This document shows, in pieces, positions 8,101-13,758 of a stretch of 15,437 nt of DNA. The position numbers and the translations under genes were made by a program. Under the pieces are notes generated by a model. The model saw only the letters and a program-made list of their open reading frames with translations, made no database searches and had not been told where the DNA came from. The stretch lies in contig NZ_NUNF01000040.1 in the NCBI RefSeq assembly GCF_002585305.1, positions 18,570-34,006 of the forward strand. Reading direction: 5' to 3'. This stretch comes from Bacillus sp. AFS037270 (GTDB taxonomy: Bacteria; Bacillota; Bacilli; Bacillales_B; DSM-18226). Numbering within the stretch: position 1 is the first letter of the stretch; each line of letters opens with the position of its first letter.

Positions 8101-8674
8101 ATTTATTGATTCGGTTGGATTTGATCTTTATTCACAAATGCTGAAGGAAGCCATTGAAGAGCGGAAGGGTGACCTAGGCGGTGAAGTGAAAAAGTCTGTT
8201 GAAATTGATTTGGAAATTGATGCCTATATTCCTGATACCTATATTAAAGATGGACATCAGAAGATTGAAATGTACAAACGGTTTAGAGGGGCCGAGAGCC
8301 TTGAGGATATCGAAGAGCTTCAAGCAGAGATGCTCGACCGGTTTGGGGAATATCCGGAGGAAGTGGATTACCTCTTCCAAATTGCTGAAATCAAGGTTTA
8401 CGCCTTGTTAAACGGTGTTGAGCAAATTAAACAAGTAAAGCAAGAGGTCACCATTTTAGTTAATGAACAGGTTACCGGTGAAATTGATGGAAGTAAGATA
8501 TTCCATATAGGAAACCAATTTGGCCGAAACATTATTCCCGGGATGGAAGGCTCTAAATTAAAAATCATGATTAAGACAAAAGAGTACGAAACAGCGCAAT
8601 GGCTTCATATTGTCCGAGAAATGGTCAAAGGGGTATCACTGGCTAAAAGGGGTCAAGGCAATCCGGTAAACTAG
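5138..8674 (+). CDS. mfd: Mfd, transcription-repair coupling factor
   Basis: Mfd recognises RNA polymerase stalled at DNA damage, uses ATP to push it off and recruits UvrA for nucleotide excision repair. The 1178-residue length equals the family norm (B. subtilis 1177). Domains in order are: the degenerate UvrB-like N-terminus (about 1-380); the RNA-polymerase-interacting domain (about 490-575); the RecG-like helicase with Walker A GDVGYGKT (651-658), DEEQ (752-755) and motif VI QLRGRVGR (921-928); the translocation RGAGNLLG segment (976-983); and the C-terminal autoinhibitory domain (about 1020-1165). The start is TTG at 5138; the nearby ATG at 5142 is out of frame. A long purine ribosome binding site, GGGAGGGAGGAG (5121-5132), compensates for the weak start codon. 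No disrupting stop or frameshift is seen. Confidence 0.98.
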   Translation: MNGLKSLFLKQEDVHSIIAGVEEGLKEQLVAGLSGSSRTVLTASVYEKMKRPIMLVTHNLLQAQKLYDDLVNLLSEKEVFLFPANELIAAELSIASPELKAQRIEALNYWSRQSKGVLIVPIAGLKKIVPPKTLWKQYQLSLKLGEDINIDKMLTTLVKMGYVRSEMVSTPGEFSVRGGIIDIYPLTEADPLRIELFDTEIDSIRYFSLDDQRSKEKVKEVLIGPATEIILEAEDYSRIIGKLEEGLALSLRKLKDDKAKMQLSQNISYELEQLKNGQKPDQVYKYLSLAYDRPNSLLDYLPSDGLVFVDEISRVQEMNDSLVKEEAEWYTGLLAEGQIIHDLHISHDLGAMLQRKEFPLLYMSLFLRHVANTSPQNIINITCKQMQNFHGQMHLLKAEIDRWKKGNYSILFLGPDEERVKKLERVLEDYEINASAMKGDQQLLPGKVQIMRGNLHAGFELSIQKIAVITEEELFNKRVKKSASRQKLSNAERIKSYSELKIGDYVVHVNHGIGKYLGIETLVINGIHKDYLHIRYQGSDKLYVPVEQIDLVQKYVGSEGKEPKVYKLGGSDWKKVKKKVESSVQDIADDLIKLYAEREAAVGYAFSPDGDLQREFETSFAYQETEDQLRSIHEIKKDMERSRPMDRLLCGDVGYGKTEVAIRAAFKSIADGKQVAFLVPTTILAQQHFETLRERFQDYPINIGLLSRFRTKKQQTETIKGLKAGTVDIVVGTHRLLSKDIVYRDLGLLIVDEEQRFGVTHKEKIKKLKTNVDVLTLTATPIPRTLHMSMLGVRDLSVIETPPENRFPVQTYVMEYNGSLVREAIERELARDGQVFFLYNRVEDIERKAEEISMLVPDARVTFAHGQMTENELESVMIGFLAGEFDVLVSTTIIETGVDIPNVNTLIVFDADRMGLSTLYQLRGRVGRSNRVAYAYFTYRKDKVLTEVAEKRLQAIKEFTELGSGFKIAMRDLSIRGAGNLLGAQQHGFIDSVGFDLYSQMLKEAIEERKGDLGGEVKKSVEIDLEIDAYIPDTYIKDGHQKIEMYKRFRGAESLEDIEELQAEMLDRFGEYPEEVDYLFQIAEIKVYALLNGVEQIKQVKQEVTILVNEQVTGEIDGSKIFHIGNQFGRNIIPGMEGSKLKIMIKTKEYETAQWLHIVREMVKGVSLAKRGQGNPVN

Positions 8675-8677
8675 TCA

Positions 8678-8706
8678 TCAAAGGGACATTTCAGATGTCC
8701 TTTTGA
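8678..8706 (+). terminator. Terminator-like hairpin after mfd
   Basis: TCAAAGGGACAT (8678-8689 region) pairs with ATGTCCTTTTGA (8695-8706) with a single G-U pair, over a 5-base loop. The T tract is just TTTT inside the stem, so efficiency is uncertain. It begins 4 bases after the mfd stop. Confidence 0.65.
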
Positions 8707-8768
8707 CCTAGCTATTATTATCCATTTATGTGATATTTCGCTTAAATGTGAAAAAATATTATGTTTGT

Positions 8769-8797
8769 GAATAGAACTTTCCAGATGAAAGATACTA
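8769..8797 (+). promoter_or_regulatory. Probable SigG (forespore) promoter of spoVT
   Basis: GAATA (8769-8773) fits the SigG -35 pattern gHATR. GATACTA (8791-8797) fits the -10 pattern CATnnTA at six of seven positions. The spacer is 17 bases. spoVT is a SigG gene in B. subtilis, in agreement. Confidence 0.6.
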
Positions 8798-8870
8798 ATT
8801 TCAAAGCTGGTGATGATTAACATCATTGCCAAGTTAGTAAAATCATCAGATGAAAGTGAGGCAACATTGG

Positions 8871-9407
8871 ATGAAAGCAACTGGAATTGTTCGTCGAATC
8901 GATGATTTGGGGCGTGTTGTTATTCCTAAAGAAATACGCAGAACCTTGCGTATCCGCGAAGGGGACCCGTTAGAGATTTTTGTGGATCGAGACGGAGAAG
9001 TCATTTTAAAAAAATATTCACCAATCAGCGAGTTAAGCGATTTTGCCAAAGAATATGCAGAAGCCCTATTTGATAGCCTCGGTAATCCTGTTTTAATTTG
9101 TGATAGAGATACCTATATTGCAGTCGCTGGCGGTTCAAAAAAGGATTATTTAAATAAGAACATCAGCGAATTAGTCGAAAAAACGATGGAAGAACGAAAC
9201 TCCGTTCTACATACCCAGCAAGGTGAAATGGCGTTAATAGAAGGGAATAATGAAACTGTCTCATCGTACACCATTGGACCTATTATTGCAAACGGAGACC
9301 CCATTGGTGGCGTTATTATCTTTTCAAAAGAAGGAACCCTTGGTGAAGTAGAGCAAAAAGCAGTAGAAACAGCTGCTGGGTTCCTAGCTCGACAAATGGA
9401 GTCATAA
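8871..9407 (+). CDS. spoVT: SpoVT, AbrB-family forespore transcription regulator
   Basis: SpoVT adjusts SigG-dependent gene expression in the forespore, activating some genes and repressing others. With the ATG at 8871 it has 178 residues, identical to the B. subtilis length. The N-terminal swapped-hairpin AbrB DNA-binding domain (about 1-50, with GIVRRIDDLGRVVIPKEIRR-type sequence) is followed by a GAF-like domain (about 56-178) containing NPVLICDRD and ANGDPIGG. An in-frame ATG at 8850 would add seven residues absent from the family. The ribosome binding site for 8871 (GTGAGG, 8856-8861, 9-base spacing) is moderate. A repeat copy starts 1 base after the stop codon, and a strong terminator follows at 9577. 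Confidence 0.97.
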   Translation: MKATGIVRRIDDLGRVVIPKEIRRTLRIREGDPLEIFVDRDGEVILKKYSPISELSDFAKEYAEALFDSLGNPVLICDRDTYIAVAGGSKKDYLNKNISELVEKTMEERNSVLHTQQGEMALIEGNNETVSSYTIGPIIANGDPIGGVIIFSKEGTLGEVEQKAVETAAGFLARQMES

Positions 9408-9408
9408 T

Positions 9409-9559
9409 AAGAAAAGCGGAAGCACCCGTTTAGCGACGTATGGACAGGGGCCCGGTCCGACTGAGATAAAGGAAACACGAAGAGCGTAAGCGATTCGATG
9501 TTGACTTATCGTAGGGAGGATTGGGATGGCCGCTAGTCGCTGGGTGCTGTAGCTAGACA
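9409..9559 (-). repeat. Long-form intergenic repeat, reverse orientation, directly after spoVT
   Basis: The start AAGAAAAGCGGAAGC (9409-9423) is the reverse complement of the family right end. The finish AGCTAGACA (9551-9559) is the reverse of the left end. A closing stem pairs AGCACCC (9421-9427) and AGCGAC (9432-9437) with GTCGCT (9536-9541) and GGGTGCT (9542-9548), 13 bp with GTTT bulged. Inside are nested helices: GATAA 9465-9469/TTATC 9506-9510, AACA 9474-9477/TGTT 9499-9502, and CGAA 9478-9481/TTCG 9494-9497. No reading frame of interest is present. With its neighbours it fills the 301-base spoVT-yabM gap. Confidence 0.8.
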
Positions 9560-9576
9560 ATTATCAAATTATAACG

Positions 9577-9604
9577 AAAAGACAGCAGATGCTGTCTTTT
9601 TTAT
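9577..9604 (+). terminator. Rho-independent terminator of spoVT
   Basis: AAAAGACAGC (9577-9586) pairs perfectly with GCTGTCTTTT (9591-9600), tetraloop AGAT, with the T run extending to 9602. It is the strongest terminator in the window and stands between two inverted repeat copies. Confidence 0.92.
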
Positions 9605-9605
9605 A

Positions 9606-9666
9606 TGTCCAGCTCCAGGGCCCAGCGATTAGTGTACTTCACTAAACGAGCGCTTCCGCTTTTCTT
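9606..9666 (+). repeat. Short-form intergenic repeat upstream of yabM
   Basis: The left end TGTCCAGCTCCAG and right end GCGCTTCCGCTTTTCTT are identical to the ends of the 13131-13376 copy. The internal stem is TTAGTG (9629-9634)/CACTAA (9640-9645). It is inverted relative to the 9409-9559 copy: 9409-9423 and 9652-9666 form a 15-bp perfect inverted repeat. The outer closing stem is partly degenerate (AGGGCCC against GAGCGCT). Confidence 0.85.
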
Positions 9667-9669
9667 TTA

Positions 9670-9678
9670 TGCTATAAT
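9670..9678 (+). promoter_or_regulatory. Extended -10 promoter of yabM (yabM-yabN-rqcP group)
   Basis: TGCTATAAT combines the TGn extension with a perfect TATAAT. At 17-base spacing the -35 position (9650-9655, GCGCTT) falls inside the conserved right end of the repeat and does not match TTGACA. Transcription would start near 9685, giving a leader of about 24 bases. Confidence 0.6.
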
Positions 9679-9708
9679 ACCTTGGAGATTTTATAAGCAG
9701 GTGAAGAA

Positions 9709-11334
9709 ATGCAAAAGTCCATCCATCAATCAAAAGCCGTCTTTAAAGGGGCGTTTATTTTAACCATTGCGGCTATTGTAACCAAAATCTTAAGTGCCTT
9801 TTACCGGATTCCTTTTCAAAATATTGTCGGTGATGTCGGCTTTTACATATATCAGCAAGTATACCCGTTTTATGGGATGGCCGTGGTTTTGTCGACCACT
9901 GGCTTTCCAGTTGTCATCTCTAAGCTTTATGCAGAGCAGAAGGAACGAGGAGATGATATACGTTCTCGTTTACTGCTGTTTGCCTCGTTTCTCTTTTTGC
10001 AAGTATTTGGATTCATCTGTTTTCTGATTCTTTATTTTGGTGCGGATGGAATTGCCCGTTGGATGGATGATTCGCATTTAGCCATTTTATTAAGGGTCGT
10101 TGCGATTGTTTTTCTCGCCTTCCCGATTAGCTCTTTATTAAGAGGATATTATCAAGCAATCGGGGATATGGTTCCAACTGCCATATCACAAGTCGGGGAA
10201 CAATCAATCCGGGTGTTGACGATCATCTTTTTGTCTTCTCTTTTTATGGCAAAAGGTTATTCGTTGTATTTAGTCGGAGGAGGGGCGATGTTTGGTTCCA
10301 TCACCGGAAGTATCATATCCGCAATCATTCTGTTTATGTTCTTACGGATTCGTAAAGAATGGAAAATAATCATGCCTGTTAGAGGGATGTTTCAAAACTA
10401 TAAAAAGGAAGTTGGGGCTATTTGGAGGGCGCTCTTTTTCCAAGGATTGATGATTTGTTTAAGTGGGATGCTGATGATCTTCATCCAAATGGCAGATTCT
10501 TTAAATCTTTATTCTCTGCTTGTTGCAAATGGAATGGAAGCAGAACTAGCCAAGGGGATAAAAGGGATTTTTGACCGTGGTCAGCCCTTAATCCAATTAG
10601 GGACCGTTGCTGCCACATCCATGTCACTAACCCTTGTGCCATTGATCACTAGGGCACGATTAGCATCTAAGCCAGTGGAATTGTATGAACATACCCAATT
10701 AGCATTAAAGGTTAGTGTTGTAGTTGGTGTTGGTGCCTCTGCGGGCCTCTGGGCCATTATCGAGCCTACGAACATTATGCTGTTTGAGAATCGCTCAGGT
10801 TCATCTGTCTTGGGTATCCTTAGTTTTGTTATTTTCTTTACATCGATCATCTCAACGGTTATTGCGATTATGCAGGGAATGGGAAAAGTGTTGTTTCCGG
10901 CCTTTGCCGTCATGATTGTTTTTCCATTGAAATATCTATTAAATATTATACTTATTCCGTTATTAGGAATCATGGGGGCTGCAGTTTCCTCGCTTATTTC
11001 ACTAGCAATCGTTACACTAGTCTTAATGGCCGGATTTAGAAAAATGTCCGGAGGGCCGATATTAGTAAATGGATTTTTAAGAACGGTTCTAGCAGCCACG
11101 ATGAGTATGGTGCTGCTTTTAAAGGGCTATTTATACATAACAGATTATTTCTTTGCTTCTTTTGGAATGGAGCGGCTAGGGGCAGCTATGCAGGCAATAG
11201 GCGCTGTAGTATGTGGAGGCCTCCTGTTTTTATCAATTATTATCCGGGGCCGAGTTTTTCGCGAGGAAGAACTGGCATTATTTCCGCTTGGCAGCAAACT
11301 TATTCATTTATTAGGAAGAAAGGATAGGGGTTAA
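9709..11334 (+). CDS. yabM: YabM, SpoVB/MurJ-type polysaccharide flippase-like membrane protein
   Basis: This 541-residue, highly hydrophobic protein has about 14 predicted membrane segments. It belongs to the MOP/MATE superfamily (polysaccharide biosynthesis protein; relatives are B. subtilis SpoVB, MurJ/YtgP and Wzx flippases). The family signature is clear at the N-terminus: a segment near residues 8-60 with TKILSAFYRIPFQNIVGDVGF-type sequence and YQQVYPFYG, followed by GFPVVISKL. Conserved Arg and Pro residues (SSLLRGYYQAIGDMVPTA, about 140-160) support the flippase fold. The substrate is unknown; lipid-linked saccharides are the usual cargo. The ribosome binding site AGGTGA (9699-9704) is close, at 4 bases. 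The stop is separated from the yabN ATG by one base, indicating cotranscription and coupling. Confidence 0.9.
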   Translation: MQKSIHQSKAVFKGAFILTIAAIVTKILSAFYRIPFQNIVGDVGFYIYQQVYPFYGMAVVLSTTGFPVVISKLYAEQKERGDDIRSRLLLFASFLFLQVFGFICFLILYFGADGIARWMDDSHLAILLRVVAIVFLAFPISSLLRGYYQAIGDMVPTAISQVGEQSIRVLTIIFLSSLFMAKGYSLYLVGGGAMFGSITGSIISAIILFMFLRIRKEWKIIMPVRGMFQNYKKEVGAIWRALFFQGLMICLSGMLMIFIQMADSLNLYSLLVANGMEAELAKGIKGIFDRGQPLIQLGTVAATSMSLTLVPLITRARLASKPVELYEHTQLALKVSVVVGVGASAGLWAIIEPTNIMLFENRSGSSVLGILSFVIFFTSIISTVIAIMQGMGKVLFPAFAVMIVFPLKYLLNIILIPLLGIMGAAVSSLISLAIVTLVLMAGFRKMSGGPILVNGFLRTVLAATMSMVLLLKGYLYITDYFFASFGMERLGAAMQAIGAVVCGGLLFLSIIIRGRVFREEELALFPLGSKLIHLLGRKDRG

Positions 11335-11335
11335 C

Positions 11336-12805
11336 ATGGGTAAAAAAATTGAGGTACTCGGACTGGGTGCAGGTGACTTAGAACAGCTGCCTGTCGGGGT
11401 ATATAAGAAATTATTGAAGGCAAACCATCTTTTCTTACGGACTAAAGAACATCCTGTTGTATCAGAGTTAGAAAAAGAGGGATTGACCTATGTTTCGTTT
11501 GATAATGTCTATGAAAAACATGATCAGTTTGACGACGTCTATGAGGAAATCGCCCGAACCCTATTAGAGGAGTCGCAAACCAGGTCCGTCATTTATGCTG
11601 TTCCAGGTCATCCGCTTGTGGCGGAGCGGACTGTTCAGCTCCTTTTAGAATATGGACCAAAAGAAGGGGTTACCATTTCTATTGGAGGAGGACAAAGCTT
11701 TTTGGATGCCATCTTTGCGGCATTAAAAATTGATCCGGTTGAAGGGTTTCAGCTGCTCGATGGCACAGCACTGTTTGCCAGCCAGCTTCAGCTGGAACAG
11801 CATATGTTTATAAGTCAGGTATACGATCAATTTGTTGCCTCGGAAGTTAAACTAACCCTAATGGAGAAGCTGCCTGATGATTACGAGGTATATATTGTAA
11901 CGGCTGCCGGCAGCAGTCAGGAGTCGATTGAAAAAGTAGCCTTGTATGAGCTGGACCGAAACGTATCGATTAACAATTTAACCTCCGTTTATGTTCCGCC
12001 TGTTAAGGACGAACAAATACTATTGAAAAATTTTGCGAAACTTCGAGATATTATTGCGATTTTAAGAGGGCCAAATGGCTGTCCATGGGATAAGGAACAA
12101 ACTCATGAATCGTTAAAAAGGTACTTAATTGAAGAAACATATGAAGTAATTGAAGCAATTAACAGCGATGATATTGACCATTTGGTTGAAGAACTAGGGG
12201 ATGTACTGCTTCAGGTCATGCTCCATGCTCAAATTGGGGAAGATGATGGGTATTTTTCCATCGATGATATTATCGAGGGGCTCTCAGAAAAAATGATTCG
12301 CAGGCATCCACATGTATTTGGTAATACGAAGGCTGATAACGCAGAGCAAGTGATTCAGAACTGGCAGGAAATCAAGCAGCAGGAAAAAGGAGAGCAGCAA
12401 CCCGCTTCCTTGTTAGAAGGTGTTTCAACAGCACAGCCCAACCTGCTGCGGGCCTATGAACTGCAAAAGAAGGCGGCAAAGGTTGGTTTTGATTGGAGGG
12501 AAATTAACCCGGCGATTGCGAAAGTGAAAGAAGAGCTGGATGAATTTGTGAATGAGCTTGATGGAACGGAGGAAGGACTTATCCTTGCTAAAAAAGAATT
12601 TGGCGACCTGCTGTTTGCCTTTGTGAATGTAGCGAGATTTTTAAAAATCCATCCAGAGGAAGCCTTATTTGAAACAAACGAAAAGTTCATTCGCAGGTTT
12701 CAGTACGTTGAAGAAAAGGTAAAGAATAGTGGGCGGTCATTTGAAGAGCATACACTTGAACAGCTCGATCTTTATTGGGATGAAGCGAAGGAAAAGGGAT
12801 TATAA
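11336..12805 (+). CDS. yabN: YabN, tetrapyrrole-methylase-like domain fused to MazG nucleotide pyrophosphohydrolase
   Basis: The 489-residue fusion matches B. subtilis YabN. Residues about 1-220 resemble SAM-dependent tetrapyrrole (corrin/porphyrin) methylases, with the early glycine motif VLGLGAGDL and a central GGGQSFLDA loop. Residues about 230-489 form a tandem MazG unit that hydrolyses NTPs to NMP and PPi, a likely housecleaning role. The first MazG motif has E266, E267, E270 and E286, D289 (EExxE...ExxD). The second has E399, E400, E403 and E421, D424, so both metal sites look intact. The biological substrate of the methylase-like half is not established. The weak ribosome binding site (GGGG, 11327-11330) fits coupling to yabM, which ends one base before. 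rqcP follows after 18 bases. Confidence 0.93.
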   Translation: MGKKIEVLGLGAGDLEQLPVGVYKKLLKANHLFLRTKEHPVVSELEKEGLTYVSFDNVYEKHDQFDDVYEEIARTLLEESQTRSVIYAVPGHPLVAERTVQLLLEYGPKEGVTISIGGGQSFLDAIFAALKIDPVEGFQLLDGTALFASQLQLEQHMFISQVYDQFVASEVKLTLMEKLPDDYEVYIVTAAGSSQESIEKVALYELDRNVSINNLTSVYVPPVKDEQILLKNFAKLRDIIAILRGPNGCPWDKEQTHESLKRYLIEETYEVIEAINSDDIDHLVEELGDVLLQVMLHAQIGEDDGYFSIDDIIEGLSEKMIRRHPHVFGNTKADNAEQVIQNWQEIKQQEKGEQQPASLLEGVSTAQPNLLRAYELQKKAAKVGFDWREINPAIAKVKEELDEFVNELDGTEEGLILAKKEFGDLLFAFVNVARFLKIHPEEALFETNEKFIRRFQYVEEKVKNSGRSFEEHTLEQLDLYWDEAKEKGL

Positions 12806-12823
12806 CAAAAGGGGGAAGTGCAA

Positions 12824-13096
12824 ATGCGTTTAGATAAGTTTTTAAAGGTTTCAAGAATAATTAAAAGAAGGACGCTGGCAAAGGAAGTCTCTGATCAAGG
12901 CAGAATTGAAATCAATGGAAAAGAGGCAAAGGCTAGTTCCACGGTTAAGGCAGGCGATGAGTTAACGATCCGCCTCGGACAGCGGAAAATTACCGCTCGA
13001 ATCGATCGAATCCAGGAAACATCACGTAAGGAAGAAGCCGCCGAAATGTATACCATTTTAAAAGAAGAGAAGCTGGGCTCTCCCGACCCTTTTTAA
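12824..13096 (+). CDS. rqcP: RqcP (YabO), S4-domain ribosome quality control factor
   Basis: RqcP binds the obstructed 50S subunit carrying peptidyl-tRNA and works with RqcH during C-terminal alanine tailing of stalled chains. The 90-residue protein starts MRLDKFLKVSR as in B. subtilis (86 residues). An S4 RNA-binding domain covers about residues 1-62 (RRTLAKE, GRIEINGK, KAGDEL). The C-terminus keeps the family ending MYTILKEEKLG and adds SPDPF. The ATG at 12824 is chosen; an in-frame GTG at 12818 would overlap the ribosome binding site region (GGGGG, 12811-12815). Its place behind yabM-yabN puts it in the same unit. No terminator hairpin directly follows; a large repeat element fills the gap to yabP. 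Confidence 0.95.
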   Translation: MRLDKFLKVSRIIKRRTLAKEVSDQGRIEINGKEAKASSTVKAGDELTIRLGQRKITARIDRIQETSRKEEAAEMYTILKEEKLGSPDPF

Positions 13097-13130
13097 AAGA
13101 TTACGAAAGTTTAAAATTGACTTTGAAAAT

Positions 13131-13376
13131 TGTCCAGCTCCAGCGCCTAGGGGCTCTTAGGTCTAAGCTTATCCAGTTGCGGCTCCTTGGGACTTGAATT
13201 ATAAGCCACCCCCTGAAGAAGGCAAAAAGCGCCTTCTTGCAGGGTGCGTCTTATACCTTCGTCCCAGAACAGTCGCCTCCACATTTAGGTCAATCCGTCA
13301 AGAAGGCTAAAGTGCACCCTTCTCGCCGGCTCGCCTGTAGCCTTGCGCCCCTGATCAAGGCGCTTCCGCTTTTCTT
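13131..13376 (+). repeat. Long-form intergenic repeat (246 bp) filling the rqcP-yabP gap
   Basis: This is the only complete long copy in forward orientation: left end TGTCCAGCTCCAG (13131-13143), right end GCGCTTCCGCTTTTCTT (13360-13376). The closing stem pairs AGCGCCT (13142-13148) and AGGGGC (13149-13154) with GCCCCT (13347-13352) and AGGCGCT (13358-13364), with GATCA bulged. A second hairpin has AAGAAGGC (13216-13223)/GCCTTCTT (13231-13238) flanked by TATAAG (13200-13205)/CTTATA (13250-13255). The right half matches the 1-80 copy. It has no coding frame that resembles a protein. It and the yabP control dyad account for the 359-base gap. Confidence 0.85.
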
Positions 13377-13400
13377 AGTTAGATTGTTCTAATTAAGATT

Positions 13401-13449
13401 TCCCTCACATAAAAATGTACAAAAGGGTTGTACAAATGATTGTGAGGGA
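13401..13449 (+). promoter_or_regulatory. Nested dyad covering the yabP ribosome binding site, with possible SigE promoter
   Basis: TCCCTCACA (13401-13409) pairs perfectly with TGTGAGGGA (13441-13449). Inside, TGTACA (13416-13421) pairs with TGTACA (13429-13434), leaving equal 6-base internal loops. The right arm contains the yabP ribosome binding site (GAGGG, 13444-13448). ACATAAA (13407-13413) and TGTACAAA (13429-13436) with a 15-base spacer loosely resemble SigE boxes (KMATATT / CATACAHT). yabP is a mother-cell gene in B. subtilis, but the promoter match here is only partial. Confidence 0.5.
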
Positions 13450-13455
13450 TGAAGG

Positions 13456-13758
13456 ATGAGCCAATACTATGATAATAATCCACAAAAGAGCAGTGTTCCA
13501 GATCATGACGTGATTATGAGAGGAAGAAAGCTGCTCGATATTACTGGAGTTAAACAAGTAGAAAGCTTTGATAATGAGGAATTTTTATTAGAAACAGTCA
13601 TGGGCTTTTTAGCCATCAAAGGGCAAAACCTGCAAATGAAAAACCTTGATGTCGAAAAGGGAATCGTCTCAATTAAAGGGAAAATTTTTGACTTAGTTTA
13701 TCTTGATGAACAGCATGGGGAGAAAGCTAAAGGGTTCTTTAGCAAGTTATTCAAATGA
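13456..13758 (+). CDS. yabP: YabP, spore cortex protein
   Basis: This 100-residue protein is the length of B. subtilis YabP and has the YabP-family core: HDVIMRGRKLLDITGVKQVESFD at about 17-39, then LETVMGFLAIKGQNL and EKGIVSIKGKI. No signal peptide or membrane segment is visible, though the compact beta-rich family is also seen in YqfC-like sporulation proteins. In B. subtilis yabP and yabQ are transcribed under SigE in the mother cell, and yabP is associated with sporulation through cortex formation; its biochemical role is unknown. The ribosome binding site (GAGGG, 7 bases from the ATG) lies in the arm of a dyad. The stop TGA overlaps the yabQ ATG by 4 bases. Confidence 0.93.
   Translation: MSQYYDNNPQKSSVPDHDVIMRGRKLLDITGVKQVESFDNEEFLLETVMGFLAIKGQNLQMKNLDVEKGIVSIKGKIFDLVYLDEQHGEKAKGFFSKLFK

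Noticed and set aside
8850..8870. ATG at 8850 as the spoVT start
   Set aside because: It adds seven residues not found in SpoVT; the ATG at 8871 gives exactly 178 residues and the conserved MKATGIVRR start.
10581..11099. A 172-codon open frame on the minus strand inside yabM
   Set aside because: It lies wholly antisense to a well-supported membrane protein gene, resembles no protein I know, and long antisense frames are common opposite such genes.
12818..12823. GTG at 12818 as the rqcP start
   Set aside because: It is only 2 bases after the GGGGG of the ribosome binding site; the ATG at 12824 matches the conserved N-terminus.
13131..13376. A degraded gene, structured riboswitch or CRISPR-like array in the long rqcP-yabP gap
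   Set aside because: No protein-like frame and no evenly spaced direct repeats are present, and the ends match other intergenic copies. A repeat element explains it better than a riboswitch, and the region is far from the yabP start.
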